A stretch of 27,069 bases of DNA, taken from contig NZ_CAMLHF010000056.1 in assembly GCF_946479715.1 (NCBI RefSeq), positions 1-27,069 of the forward strand, written 5' to 3'. A program made the position numbers and the translations under genes. A model generated the notes under the pieces. It was not told where the DNA came from and made no database searches. It was given only the letters and a program-made list of their open reading frames with translations. The DNA comes from an uncultured Pedobacter sp. GTDB taxonomy: Bacteria > Bacteroidota > Bacteroidia > Sphingobacteriales > Sphingobacteriaceae. Positions 8,515 through 17,389 of this stretch are shown in pieces. How positions within the stretch are numbered: position 1 is the first letter of the stretch; each line of letters begins with the position of its first letter.

Positions 8515-9477
8515 ATGTCAGAAGAAATAGAACACGTTCAATGTTTAATTATAGGTTCAGGTCCGGCAGGGTATACTGCTGCAATTTATGCAGCCCGTGC
8601 TGATCTTAAGCCGGTTATGTATACCGGTATGGAGCCTGGTGGTCAATTAACGCAGACTACTGATGTTGATAATTTCCCGGGATACCCAGGTGGCATTATG
8701 GGTCCTGAGATGATGGAAGATTTCCGTAAACAGGCAGAACGTTTTGGAACTGATATCCGTTTTGGATATGTAAGCTCTGTAGACTTTTCATCTTTGCCTC
8801 ATAAGGTAATTGTTGATGAGATTAAAACCATCACAGCTGATACTGTAATTATCTCGACAGGTGCCACAGCTAAATGGCTTGGTTTACCTAGTGAACAACA
8901 ATATAATGGTTTTGGTGTATCTGCATGTGCGGTATGCGACGGCTTTTTCTTTAAAGGACAGGACGTAGCTATAGTTGGTGCCGGTGATACTGCTGCTGAA
9001 GAGGCTACTTACCTTGCAAAGCTTTGTAAAAAAGTATATATGATTGTGCGCAGAGATGAGTTCAGAGCTTCAAAAGCTATGGTACACAGGGTGTTAAATA
9101 CACCAAATATCGAAGTGATTTATAACTCTGAAACTAAAGAAATTCTTGGTAACGGTAAAAATGTTACTGCGGTAAGAATAGTAAACAATCAATCTGGTGC
9201 AGAAACTGATTTGCCTGTTGAAGGTTTCTTTGTAGCTATTGGCCATAAACCTAATACCGATATCTTTAAAGGATGGTTGGATATGGATGAAACCGGTTAT
9301 TTAAAAACAATCCCTGGAACTTCGAAAACCAACATAGAAGGTGTTTTTGCCAGTGGAGATGTTCAGGATCATTATTATCGTCAGGCGGTTACCGCTGCTG
9401 GTTCAGGTTGTATGGCGGCTTTAGATGCAGAGCGTTATCTGGCGGCTAAGGAGCATGAAGTAAAAGAAGTGTTGTAA
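8515..9477 (+). CDS. trxB: Thioredoxin-disulfide reductase
   Basis: A 320-residue FAD/NADPH flavoprotein that reduces thioredoxin in the cytosol. The order of motifs is diagnostic: FAD-binding GSGPAGY (14-20), the redox pair CAVC (138-141) followed by DGFFF, NADPH-binding GAGDTAAEEA (155-164), RRDEFRASK (179-187), and the second FAD motif GVFASGDVQD (276-285). Length is typical of the low-molecular-weight class. The RR...FR pattern suggests NADPH use. It has its own promoter and a strong terminator, so it is probably monocistronic. Confidence 0.95.
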   Translation: MSEEIEHVQCLIIGSGPAGYTAAIYAARADLKPVMYTGMEPGGQLTQTTDVDNFPGYPGGIMGPEMMEDFRKQAERFGTDIRFGYVSSVDFSSLPHKVIVDEIKTITADTVIISTGATAKWLGLPSEQQYNGFGVSACAVCDGFFFKGQDVAIVGAGDTAAEEATYLAKLCKKVYMIVRRDEFRASKAMVHRVLNTPNIEVIYNSETKEILGNGKNVTAVRIVNNQSGAETDLPVEGFFVAIGHKPNTDIFKGWLDMDETGYLKTIPGTSKTNIEGVFASGDVQDHYYRQAVTAAGSGCMAALDAERYLAAKEHEVKEVL

Positions 9478-9499
9478 GTAACATTTTAATGAAAATATG

Positions 9500-9529
9500 G
9501 GCAGAATCGTATGGTTCTGCCTTTTTTTT
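9500..9529 (+). terminator. Rho-independent terminator of trxB
   Basis: A 9-bp stem (9500-9508 with 9513-9521, one G-T pair), a 4-base loop GTAT, then eight Ts (9522-9529). It sits 22 bp after the trxB stop. Confidence 0.9.
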
Positions 9530-9595
9530 GCCCACCTTTCTCTAAGATTTTTTTATCTTGGGGCTTGATTTAAAATAAATTATTTAACCTAACAC

Positions 9596-11503
9596 ATGAA
9601 AAGATTATTATCAGTTGCTCTCGTGGCATTTATGTCTGTGGGTGCTTTTGCGCAAACAGATGCCAATATGGGCATTATCCCTGCACCCGTATCTGTAATA
9701 AAGAAAAGCGGAGCCTTTAAACTGGACAAAACTGTTGTATTGTTGTCTGCAGATGCAGCCAATGCAAAGATGGCAGATTTGCTAAACGCTTCTATTACCA
9801 CGAAGGCAGGATTTGCACTTAGAGAAACAAAAGCTTTAAAGGCAAATGAAAGAGCAATTGTATTGACCTCGGTAGGCGCTGATAAATTACCTGCAGAAGG
9901 CTATACTATTGATATTACTGATAAGAAAATTACGGTAACAGGTAAAGAGGCAGGATTGTTCTACGCAGTTCAATCCATGATCCAGTTAATGCCTGAAAAG
10001 AAAAATAATGAGTTAACGATCAGTGCAGCAGAGATTAACGATTATCCTCGTTTTAAATACAGAGGAATGCACCTTGATGTTGGACGCCATATGTTCCCGC
10101 TAGCTTTTATCAAGAAGTACATCGACTTAATGTCTCAATATAAATTAAACAACTTTCACTGGCATTTAACCGAAGATCAGGGATGGAGAATCGAGATCAA
10201 GAAATACCCTAAACTAACAACAGTTGGTGCAACCAGAAATGGTACCATTATTGGCCACCACCCTGGAGTAGGCACAGATAACAAAGAGTACAAAGGATTT
10301 TATACTCAGCAAGAGGCTAAAGAGGTTGTTGCTTATGCAGCAGCAAGATTTATTAACGTAATTCCTGAGATTGAGCTTCCGGGCCATGCTTCAGCAGCAA
10401 TTGCGGCTTATCCTGAATTAAGCTCTTTCCCTAACAGAGATACGTTTGTTGATGCAAAAACACCTTGGTCTGGTTCCAGAAAAGGAAAGCAAGTGCAACA
10501 ACAATGGGGTGTATTTGATGATGTATTTGTTCCTAGCGACAATACTTTTAAATTTTTAGAGGATGTTTTGGACGAGGTAATCGCGATTTTCCCTTCTAAA
10601 TATATTCATATCGGTGGCGATGAGAGCCCTAAAGAATACTGGAAAGAAAGTGAGTTTTGCCAGAACTTAATTAAAAAACTTGGACTAAAAGATGAACATG
10701 AGTTACAAAGCTATTTTATCCAGAGAATAGAAAAACACATCAATGCAAAAGGCCGTTCTATTATTGGGTGGGATGAGATTCTTGAAGGTGGTTTAGCGCC
10801 TAACGCTACCGTAATGTCGTGGAGAGGTACAGAAGGTGGTATTGCTGCGGCAAAACAAAACCATGATGTGATCATGACCCCGGGTGGGCCAATTGGACTT
10901 TACTTTGATCATAAACAATCTAATTCTGTTGACGAACCAACAAATATTGGTGGTTTAGCACCGTATTCTTTAGCGTATGCTTACGATCCAATGCCAAAAG
11001 AATTAACTGCAGATCAGCAGAAACATATTGTTGGTGTACAGGCTAACCTGTGGACTGAGTATATTCAAACTCCTGAAAAAGTGGAGTATATGATTTTACC
11101 GAGAATGTTCTCATTAGCAGAGATTGCATGGAGCAAGCTTGATCGTAAGGACTTTAAAAACTTCTCTGAAGAACGTATTCCTGTGCATTTGGCCAGATTA
11201 GATAAAACCAATACCAACTACTGGGTTCCAACTCCGCTTGGTTTAACAACCGAGAAGGTAGTGAATGGTGAAGAGTTTAGTCTTGATTTGAAAGCACCAA
11301 TACCAGGTTCAAAAGTATTTTATACTTTAGATCTTACACGTCCGTCTGAAACTGCTACCTTAGTTAACAGCCCTGTTAAAGTGATTGTTCCTAAAGGAGA
11401 AAAACGTGTTTTAAAAACCATTGTAATTACTCCAAGTGGTAAACGCAGCGTTGTTACAGAAACAATTTTGAACAATGGTGCTTCGGATGTAAAAACTAAA
11501 TAG
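9596..11503 (+). CDS. GH20 beta-N-acetylhexosaminidase, secreted
   Basis: A 635-residue exported enzyme that releases terminal beta-linked GlcNAc or GalNAc from glycans or chitin fragments. The signal peptide is MKRLLSVALVAFMSVGAFA, with likely cleavage near A19/Q20. Residues about 25-150 are the GH20 N-terminal domain, and 152-510 the catalytic barrel: YRGMHLDVGRH (155-165), FHWHLTEDQGWR (187-198), PEIELPGHA (257-265), and HIGGDE (338-343) with the catalytic pair D342-E343. W409 (MSWRGTEGG) and VQANLWTEY (481-489) supply subsite aromatics. The tail (about 555-620) looks like a chitobiase C-terminal beta-sandwich. A small lipoprotein gene follows 40 bp later. Confidence 0.93.
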   Translation: MKRLLSVALVAFMSVGAFAQTDANMGIIPAPVSVIKKSGAFKLDKTVVLLSADAANAKMADLLNASITTKAGFALRETKALKANERAIVLTSVGADKLPAEGYTIDITDKKITVTGKEAGLFYAVQSMIQLMPEKKNNELTISAAEINDYPRFKYRGMHLDVGRHMFPLAFIKKYIDLMSQYKLNNFHWHLTEDQGWRIEIKKYPKLTTVGATRNGTIIGHHPGVGTDNKEYKGFYTQQEAKEVVAYAAARFINVIPEIELPGHASAAIAAYPELSSFPNRDTFVDAKTPWSGSRKGKQVQQQWGVFDDVFVPSDNTFKFLEDVLDEVIAIFPSKYIHIGGDESPKEYWKESEFCQNLIKKLGLKDEHELQSYFIQRIEKHINAKGRSIIGWDEILEGGLAPNATVMSWRGTEGGIAAAKQNHDVIMTPGGPIGLYFDHKQSNSVDEPTNIGGLAPYSLAYAYDPMPKELTADQQKHIVGVQANLWTEYIQTPEKVEYMILPRMFSLAEIAWSKLDRKDFKNFSEERIPVHLARLDKTNTNYWVPTPLGLTTEKVVNGEEFSLDLKAPIPGSKVFYTLDLTRPSETATLVNSPVKVIVPKGEKRVLKTIVITPSGKRSVVTETILNNGASDVKTK

Positions 11504-11543
11504 TAGTTTGCATTGTATAAATTGTATTTACATTAAAAAGTAA

Positions 11544-12167
11544 ATGATGAAATTGATGAAATACTTAATAAAGCAGCCTCTTCTATTTGCGGGGCTGCTT
11601 TTATTGGCTTCTTGCAGCGACTCTTCTAAGAAAGATGAAGCTGTAAAACAGAGTGAACCTGTTGTTGCTAAGCAAAAAGGTCAGTTTGTTTTTTACAAGG
11701 ATATAGCAATAAGACCAGGTATCAATTTTGAAGTAGTAAGCTGGGGTAAGGGGGTTGATAGTGTAGGTGGTTATCTGATACTGATGTCCGATTCGCTTAA
11801 AAGCAATTACAAATCGTTTTCTAATGAACGTAGTGGCATTATAACTGATGCATGGAATATGGATCTGGATAACGATGGTAATCCGGAAATTTACATCGAG
11901 CTGTTAAGCAAGAAGAATGTTCTGGATCTTAATGTTTTCGAATATTCGGATGGCAATTTTAACAAGATTACTTTCCCTGCATTAAGCGATAGAGCTAAAA
12001 AGACCTACGCTGGTAACGATAAATTTGTTATCAAGAATGGCGACTTGTTCCGCACTTATCCTATCGTAAATTCAAAGGACACTACCGAAAAGGATGGTAC
12101 TTTAAAAACATTACAATATAGACTTAGCGGGAATAGCTTCTCTATATCCGAAATAGAGAGTGAATAG
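11544..12167 (+). CDS. Small lipoprotein of unknown function with EF-hand-like loop
   Basis: A 207-residue protein with a clear lipoprotein signal (LLLLAS-C24), probably in the outer membrane or facing the periplasm. Residues 107-115 read DLDNDGNPE: D107, D109, D111 and E115 sit like the calcium ligands of an EF-hand- or FG-GAP-type loop. The rest is strand-rich and I recognise no named family. Starts at 11547 and 11556 are equally possible; the last (MKYLIKQ) gives the most usual signal peptide. It lies 40 bp after the GH20 gene and may be co-transcribed. It converges on the NarL-type regulator, with 2 bp between the genes. Confidence 0.7.
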   Translation: MMKLMKYLIKQPLLFAGLLLLASCSDSSKKDEAVKQSEPVVAKQKGQFVFYKDIAIRPGINFEVVSWGKGVDSVGGYLILMSDSLKSNYKSFSNERSGIITDAWNMDLDNDGNPEIYIELLSKKNVLDLNVFEYSDGNFNKITFPALSDRAKKTYAGNDKFVIKNGDLFRTYPIVNSKDTTEKDGTLKTLQYRLSGNSFSISEIESE

Positions 12168-12169
12168 GC

Positions 12170-12802
12170 TTATATCAGCTTATTGGTTCTTGCAACATTT
12201 ATGGCGTCAGCTTTCGAGTTGACGTCTAATTTAATATAAATGTTCTTTACATGGGTTTTAACCGTCTCTACGTCTATAAACAATTGAGTGGCGATCTGGC
12301 CACGATCTTTTCCCTCTGCTATTAATTCCAGTATCTGTGTTTCTCTTTTGGTAAGCGGCGAATGCTGATTCTTTTGGAGAGACATAATTACTTTCTTTGA
12401 AACGTCGGGACTCATGGGCCCGCCGCCATGCATTACCTCTTTAATTGCGTCAATTATTTTTGATGAAGGCGTATTCTTGGTGAAGTAACCGGAAGCTCCA
12501 TTTGCCAGTGCATCAAGTATTATTTTTTCGGTTTCATATACGGTAAGCATAATGATGTAAACATTAGGCAGCATCTTTTTTAGCTGTGGTAAAGCATCAA
12601 TACCGCTTGTTCCTGGTAGCTGTATATCCAATATGATCACATCCGGATTGTCTTTTGCAATTTTAAGTTTTGCAACATCAAATGAAGGGTAAGCGTTTAC
12701 CACAGTATAGGGAGAAGTATTGTCTATCAGGTAGTGGTATCCTTCTCTAATGGTTTTATCATCTTCAATAATTACAATTCTTGCGGCTTCCTGATTAGGC
12801 AT
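12170..12802 (-). CDS. NarL/FixJ-family response regulator
   Basis: A 210-residue two-domain regulator. The receiver has the acidic pocket E13-D14-D15, phospho-acceptor D59 (IILDIQLPG), T87 and K109. The C-terminal LuxR-type helix-turn-helix (about 147-206) has LTKRETQILELIAEG and an ETVKTHVKNIYIKLDV recognition region. Its start overlaps the end of the sensor kinase gene by 8 bp, so the two are co-transcribed and should form a phosphorelay pair. Targets are not known; the duplicated dyad upstream of the kinase (15743-15797) is a candidate site. Confidence 0.93.
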   Translation of the reverse strand: MPNQEAARIVIIEDDKTIREGYHYLIDNTSPYTVVNAYPSFDVAKLKIAKDNPDVIILDIQLPGTSGIDALPQLKKMLPNVYIIMLTVYETEKIILDALANGASGYFTKNTPSSKIIDAIKEVMHGGGPMSPDVSKKVIMSLQKNQHSPLTKRETQILELIAEGKDRGQIATQLFIDVETVKTHVKNIYIKLDVNSKADAINVARTNKLI

Positions 12803-15680
12803 CTTTAAAGTGTTTTAAGGTCGAAAAATTAACAAGTAACAATACACTGGTGCCATTGTCATTAGAAATGATCTTTAAATCGGCATTTATTCTTTTGGCC
12901 CTAACGTACATATTGTTCATGCCGTGTCCGTCTTTAGCATGTGCTACATCAAAGCCGATTCCATCATCCTGAAGGGTAATCAACAGCATGCCGTTGTTTA
13001 ATTTGGCCTCAAAATTTATCACCTTAGCTTTGGCATGTTTCAGTGAGTTATGTATCGACTCCTTAAAAATCATCAATATGTTTCTGCTCATATCTAATGA
13101 TAATTTAGTGTATTTATTATTGAGATCAATATCAAATTTAAAGAGAATAGGGGTTTCATTAACCATTTCCTGACCGAAATCTTTAATGTGGTTCAATACC
13201 TGGTCTAAGGAATCGTTTTTTGGATTTAAAGACCATAATATGTCTTTAGTTCCATTGTACAGTTCATCAACATTGCAGCGGATCTTTTTTAAGATATTTC
13301 TTTTTTCGGTATCATCTTTATCGATCATACTACCCAATACTTCCGAAAGAACTGTTATTCTGGTTAACTTGTTGCCCAGGTCATCGTGAAAATCTTCAGC
13401 AGTTTGTTTTCTGATCTTAAATTGTTCCTCCAGCTTTATTTTTAGTCTTAACTTGCGCCTACGCTCATTCAGCATTAAGATAATGTATACTATAAATAAT
13501 ATCAGCAGGATAATAAGTATCACAATAAAGAACTTAAAGAGAGGTGTTTGATAGTATGCAGGCAGTATTTCAAATGCAACTGAGGCTGTATTAACTGAAA
13601 AAAGCCCGTCTTTGGTAATCACTTTTACTTCAAAAGTGTATTTTCCGGGAGGGATAGCAGTGAAATTCATTGACGAATTACTGCTTGGCTGACTGAATTT
13701 ATTATCTAATCCTATAAGTCGATATCTGTACATTACAGCGTCAGGATTTTTCAGATAAATTCCAGTATAACTTATATTGATGCGATTGTGGTTATATGGT
13801 AGTGTAAGCACACCATTAACATATTCAGGCTTGTAGTTTGGCGTTACGTTTACTGAATTGATGTAGATGTATGGGTTTACTTTTTTTTCTGAACTATGAT
13901 TTATTCCATAAACAATAACCCCTTTAGTTGTACCAATCCATACATTGTTGTCGTGTTGGAGGATGGCATTCTGATTGCATTCCACCAGTAGTTCATCCTC
14001 ACTTTGTGGCGGTATAATTGTAAAGTTCTTGGGGTCAATCCTATCAATGCCTCTACCGGTTCCAACCCATATTGTTCCCTTTTTATCTTCTAACAAGCTA
14101 TAGATATGATCAGAGGCGATGCCAGATTTTGTATTTAAAAATTTTGTTGACCCGGTTTTAATATTCCAGATCACCAAGCCATAATCTGCGGTTCCAAAAA
14201 GTACATAATCCTTATGTTTAAGCATGCAGAGTATGTTTGAGCCAGATAGACCCTTAATCTTTAACGGAGTAATTGTTTTCTTATTTACAATTAACCATGC
14301 TCCATCCTGGGTGCCTAAAATTACTGAATCGCGGCCCAGTTCCATTAATCCACCACCAAACTGTTGGGTAATTCCGGTAAGTTTTCTGGTGTTCACATCA
14401 AAGGTTAAGCATCCGTGATTAGTTGATAGCCATATGGTACCACCACTATCCTCTATCATTGCATTGTAGGCTATATGCTCGTTTTCCGTATCCATACGCT
14501 CCAGGCGCTGCCCGTTATGCCTCCAGAGGCCACCACCGGGAGTGCCTACCCAAAGATTGTTCTTACGGTCGTTATATAAGAAATTAATGCGGTAGGAATC
14601 CGGATTTTGAGAGGGTATTTTAACGTTTGTTATCTTTTGATTCTGTTTGTATTCATACAAGCCACCATATGAGCCCAGCCATATTGATCCTGGAGTAGGA
14701 CCATTGGCAATTGCCATTACAATTCGGCTCTCTATTCCTTGTGTTTCGTCAAATGTTACATAGCTGTTATTGGTAAACCTGAATAGGCCTGAGCCATCTG
14801 TGCCAAGCCAGATGTTATTCTCTATGTCTTTAAATATCTCATTAACAACATTATCTGTAAAACCATTTTTGGAATTGAAATGGATAACGCTGGCAGGGGT
14901 AATGTAATAGGCACCCTTGTTTGTGCCGATCCATATTGATCCTTTGGCATCCTGAGCTATGGCGTTGCATTTACTTGTAATTTCGTTATATGCTTTATTA
15001 ATGGTGTTGTTCTGGGCAACATAGATTCCTTCGGGAGTTAAAAGCCATACTTTTCCTTTGTTAAACTTGTCTACTAAAATATTAGTAACTATTAGGGTTT
15101 TTATTTTTTCATCTAATGGCCATATTATCCATTTACCCTTTTCAAGATGGTATAAGCCTTTGCCATGAACAGCTATCCATATATTACCAGAAAAGTCTGT
15201 TTTAAGAGCAGTGACTATTTCTGTGGTATCATTTGAAATGGTTATTAGTTCATCTTTGCTGGCGTTGTATAAGCGTTTGGCTTTTATGCAATAGGTAGTC
15301 CCACCTTTATCTGTAGCTAGTGCAGCAACCCATTTTTTTGTATCAGCGGAATTGCTGAAATTCTTACCATCGTATTTTGATAAACCTTTGGCAGATCCTA
15401 TCCATATTTCATCCTTTTTCCCTGCTGCAAGTGCAAGGATGAAGTTACTGCTTAAACCACGTGTTTTAGTGTAATCGGTAAACTGTTTGCCGTTAAAACA
15501 GCTGAGCCCTCCAAGGGTCGAAATCCACAAGCGACGCTTGTTGTCCTGCGTAATAGCAGTTACCTGCGATTGCGTTAGACCATCCTCTATGTCATATTGT
15601 TCAAAGTTATACCGCTGGGAAAAACCATCGAGACAATAGCTGAAAAGGATGAGAAAAAGTAACAATATCTTTTTGCCCAC
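12795..15680 (-). CDS. Sensor histidine kinase with two-component regulator propellers and Y_Y_Y domain
   Basis: The frame extends to a TTG at 15734 but has no early ATG. I prefer the GTG at 15680 because it gives MGKK followed by a hydrophobic run ending GFSQ, a normal signal peptide (961 residues). The periplasmic part has about a dozen propeller repeats of the type (I/L)W(I/L)GT..GL (about 35-600), then a Y_Y_Y beta-sandwich (about 635-706), one membrane helix (about 715-737) and a cytoplasmic kinase of the NarX/DesK class: EDFHDDLGNKL with H765, KESIHNSLKHA with N878, and G-boxes DDGIGFD (905-911) and GHGMNNM (918-924). Unlike the hybrid kinases of many polysaccharide loci, it has no receiver or AraC output, and acts through the adjacent regulator. 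The ligand is unknown. Confidence 0.9.
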   Translation of the reverse strand: MGKKILLLFLILFSYCLDGFSQRYNFEQYDIEDGLTQSQVTAITQDNKRRLWISTLGGLSCFNGKQFTDYTKTRGLSSNFILALAAGKKDEIWIGSAKGLSKYDGKNFSNSADTKKWVAALATDKGGTTYCIKAKRLYNASKDELITISNDTTEIVTALKTDFSGNIWIAVHGKGLYHLEKGKWIIWPLDEKIKTLIVTNILVDKFNKGKVWLLTPEGIYVAQNNTINKAYNEITSKCNAIAQDAKGSIWIGTNKGAYYITPASVIHFNSKNGFTDNVVNEIFKDIENNIWLGTDGSGLFRFTNNSYVTFDETQGIESRIVMAIANGPTPGSIWLGSYGGLYEYKQNQKITNVKIPSQNPDSYRINFLYNDRKNNLWVGTPGGGLWRHNGQRLERMDTENEHIAYNAMIEDSGGTIWLSTNHGCLTFDVNTRKLTGITQQFGGGLMELGRDSVILGTQDGAWLIVNKKTITPLKIKGLSGSNILCMLKHKDYVLFGTADYGLVIWNIKTGSTKFLNTKSGIASDHIYSLLEDKKGTIWVGTGRGIDRIDPKNFTIIPPQSEDELLVECNQNAILQHDNNVWIGTTKGVIVYGINHSSEKKVNPYIYINSVNVTPNYKPEYVNGVLTLPYNHNRINISYTGIYLKNPDAVMYRYRLIGLDNKFSQPSSNSSMNFTAIPPGKYTFEVKVITKDGLFSVNTASVAFEILPAYYQTPLFKFFIVILIILLILFIVYIILMLNERRRKLRLKIKLEEQFKIRKQTAEDFHDDLGNKLTRITVLSEVLGSMIDKDDTEKRNILKKIRCNVDELYNGTKDILWSLNPKNDSLDQVLNHIKDFGQEMVNETPILFKFDIDLNNKYTKLSLDMSRNILMIFKESIHNSLKHAKAKVINFEAKLNNGMLLITLQDDGIGFDVAHAKDGHGMNNMYVRAKRINADLKIISNDNGTSVLLLVNFSTLKHFKDA

Positions 15681-15742
15681 TTGATACGGAAATACAAGGT
15701 TAATCCGATTGTAAATATATTTATCAATATACAATTAAAAAA

Positions 15743-15797
15743 TCACCCCTGAAGGGGTATTTTTTTCATTTACCTCAAAATACCCCTTCAGGGGTGA
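15743..15797. promoter_or_regulatory. Duplicated ACCCC-N4-GGGGT dyad between divergent regulators
   Basis: Arms 15743-15763 and 15777-15797 are perfect 21-bp reverse complements around a 13-base loop. Each arm contains its own dyad: ACCCCTGAAGGGGT (15745-15758) and ACCCCTTCAGGGGT (15782-15795), 37 bp centre to centre. Two copies of a symmetric site next to a two-component operon suggest an operator for a dimeric regulator, perhaps the NarL-type protein encoded there. A hairpin in the kinase mRNA leader is an alternative reading. Confidence 0.6.
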
Positions 15798-15824
15798 AAA
15801 GAAACACGATATCCGGGATTAATT

Positions 15825-15855
15825 TTGACTAGAAACTTTGACCATAGAAGTTGAC
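15825..15855 (+). repeat. Three TTGAC motifs spaced exactly 13 bp
   Basis: TTGAC occurs at 15825-15829, 15838-15842 and 15851-15855, with the remaining 8 bp of each unit not conserved. It ends 32 bp before the AraC-type gene. It could be an array of regulator half-sites; chance is not excluded. Confidence 0.4.
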
Positions 15856-15887
15856 TGATTTGAGGTATAAACGCTAATTTAATTGTG

Positions 15888-16742
15888 ATGAGTAGTAACA
15901 GAATACTTGTTGGTAATAATGAAATTATAAGCCAAAGTTCTTGTAACACCAGTTTCACTGGCTTAACAGGGAAGTATTCCATCCATATGGTATTTAATGG
16001 CGTTGCTGACATTAAGTTGGGTAAAAGGGAGCTGCGCTTGCATCCGGAGAATTTTATATTTTTAAATAACCATACAAATTATTCTGGCAGAATCGACTCG
16101 GCAACACAGGTAAATGCACTATCTGTTTTCTTTGATCCCCGTTTTGTTCAGGATTTCGAATATTCGAGAAAAAGTGAAGCAGTTTTACTGGATAACCCAT
16201 TTGATTATAAATATGAGAATCCGGTTTTTGTAGAATCTATTTATCCTTTACAGGGTGCATTAAAAGACAACCTGCTAAATCTGGGAGCACTTCTCAATAG
16301 GAATACAGCTAATCAACTGCTCTTGAATGATTGCTTACACAATTGTTTGTTAAATTATTACAGCATATACAACACTGAAGTTGTAAACAGGACTGCATCA
16401 TTAAAGTTCCTAAGTCATGTTACCAAATCCGAAATATTAAGACGCCTGTCTATGGCTAAGGATTATATCATTAGCAATTACAATAAGAACATCCGTCTGG
16501 ACGATATTGCACAAATGGCTTGTTTGTCGATAAACCATTTACTCAGAACCTTTAAACAAGCTTATCAGCAGTCGCCGCACCAGTTTTTAACAACATTCAG
16601 ACTTCAGCAAGCCAAGTACTACTTAAGAAATACAGACTATCCGGTTAGTGAGATTGTAGATATGGTGGGTTTTGAATGCCCAAGTTCTTTTATCAGGTTA
16701 TTTAGAAGTTCATTTAACGTTACTCCCGGCCAGTACAGATAA
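15888..16742 (+). CDS. AraC-family transcriptional regulator
   Basis: A 284-residue protein from the ATG at 15888 (a GTG lies just before it in frame). Residues about 1-110 resemble a cupin-like sensing domain (SIHMVFNGVADIKLGKREL). The C-terminal 100 residues hold the paired AraC helix-turn-helix: IRLDDIAQMACLSINHLLRTFKQ and YPVSEIVDMVGFECPSSFIRLFRSSFNVTPGQ. It is divergent from the two-component operon, sharing a 145-bp control region, and lies 63 bp upstream of the NTF2-like gene, its most obvious candidate target. The effector is unknown. Its stop codon is embedded in a perfect palindrome (16731-16751). Confidence 0.92.
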   Translation: MSSNRILVGNNEIISQSSCNTSFTGLTGKYSIHMVFNGVADIKLGKRELRLHPENFIFLNNHTNYSGRIDSATQVNALSVFFDPRFVQDFEYSRKSEAVLLDNPFDYKYENPVFVESIYPLQGALKDNLLNLGALLNRNTANQLLLNDCLHNCLLNYYSIYNTEVVNRTASLKFLSHVTKSEILRRLSMAKDYIISNYNKNIRLDDIAQMACLSINHLLRTFKQAYQQSPHQFLTTFRLQQAKYYLRNTDYPVSEIVDMVGFECPSSFIRLFRSSFNVTPGQYR

Positions 16743-16751
16743 TCTGTACTG
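16731..16751. promoter_or_regulatory. Perfect 21-bp odd palindrome over the AraC gene stop
   Basis: CAGTACAGAT and ATCTGTACTG flank a single A at 16741; TAA (16740-16742) is the AraC-type gene's stop. With a 1-base centre and no T-run it reads better as a protein-binding site than a terminator. GTATAC follows at 16751-16756. Confidence 0.5.
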
Positions 16752-16805
16752 TATACGATGCTTTTAGAGTACACGATATGTGTTTAGTTTAAAAAAATTA
16801 AAAAA

Positions 16806-17246
16806 ATGGTTATGAAAAGAAAAATCCTATTGTGTATGGTGATACTGGGTATCTCCTTCACTGTTGCATCCGCCGACACTGATAAACCAGCGGCAAGTGT
16901 AAATTTAAAATCTAGCTCTGTAATAGAAGCTTACATTGACGCGAATGTTCACTGTAATGCGGCATTACTTAACCAGGTGATGGGTAACGAGGCTGTGCTA
17001 AAAATAACCAGGCAAGGTAAAATTGTAGAACAAAACAAAAGGGATCTGGTAGATTTTTATAAAAAAAGAGGCGACATTACATTAAACTGTACCTCGAATT
17101 TCGAGATCTTATCTACTAGTGATTGTGTAGTGATGGTAAGGGTAGATTTTAAATATCCGTTGTTTACCCAAGAGAACTATGTAACTGTTGTAAAAGACCA
17201 AAACGGGATTTGGAAAATAAGCCAGATCCACAGATTTAATGGTTAA
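16806..17246 (+). CDS. Secreted NTF2-like (lumazine-binding-like) protein
   Basis: A 146-residue protein with an N-terminal signal peptide (MKRKILLCMVILGISFTVASA). The mature part looks like the SnoaL/NTF2-like fold of the 'putative lumazine-binding' group: SSSVIEAYIDANVHCNAALLNQ as the opening helices, then a beta-sheet ending VTVVKDQNGIWKISQIHRF. These domains bind small ligands or serve as small enzymes, so function cannot be assigned. An ATG at 16812 is as likely as the one at 16806. It follows the AraC-type gene by 63 bp and ends before a hairpin with a T-run. Confidence 0.75.
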   Translation: MVMKRKILLCMVILGISFTVASADTDKPAASVNLKSSSVIEAYIDANVHCNAALLNQVMGNEAVLKITRQGKIVEQNKRDLVDFYKKRGDITLNCTSNFEILSTSDCVVMVRVDFKYPLFTQENYVTVVKDQNGIWKISQIHRFNG

Positions 17247-17358
17247 AAAAGAATTGGTGAGTTTCGCTTATTCATAATTAAGCCCTAAACCTATATTTGA
17301 ATCAGGAAGCCCAGCAATAAGTTTGGATAGATTTAAATTTGGGTTAGTTAATAATAGA

Positions 17359-17389
17359 AGTCATCCGATAGGTAGGATGACTTTTTTTT
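17359..17389 (+). terminator. Rho-independent terminator
   Basis: An 8-bp stem AGTCATCC/GGATGACT (17359-17366 with 17375-17382), an 8-base loop, and a run of Ts to 17389. It would end transcripts coming from the NTF2-like gene and sits at the 3' end of the - strand membrane protein gene. Confidence 0.8.

Noticed and set aside
15681..15734. TTG-initiated extension of the sensor kinase
   Set aside because: Possible, but it puts 18 polar residues before a signal peptide that begins naturally at the GTG at 15680.
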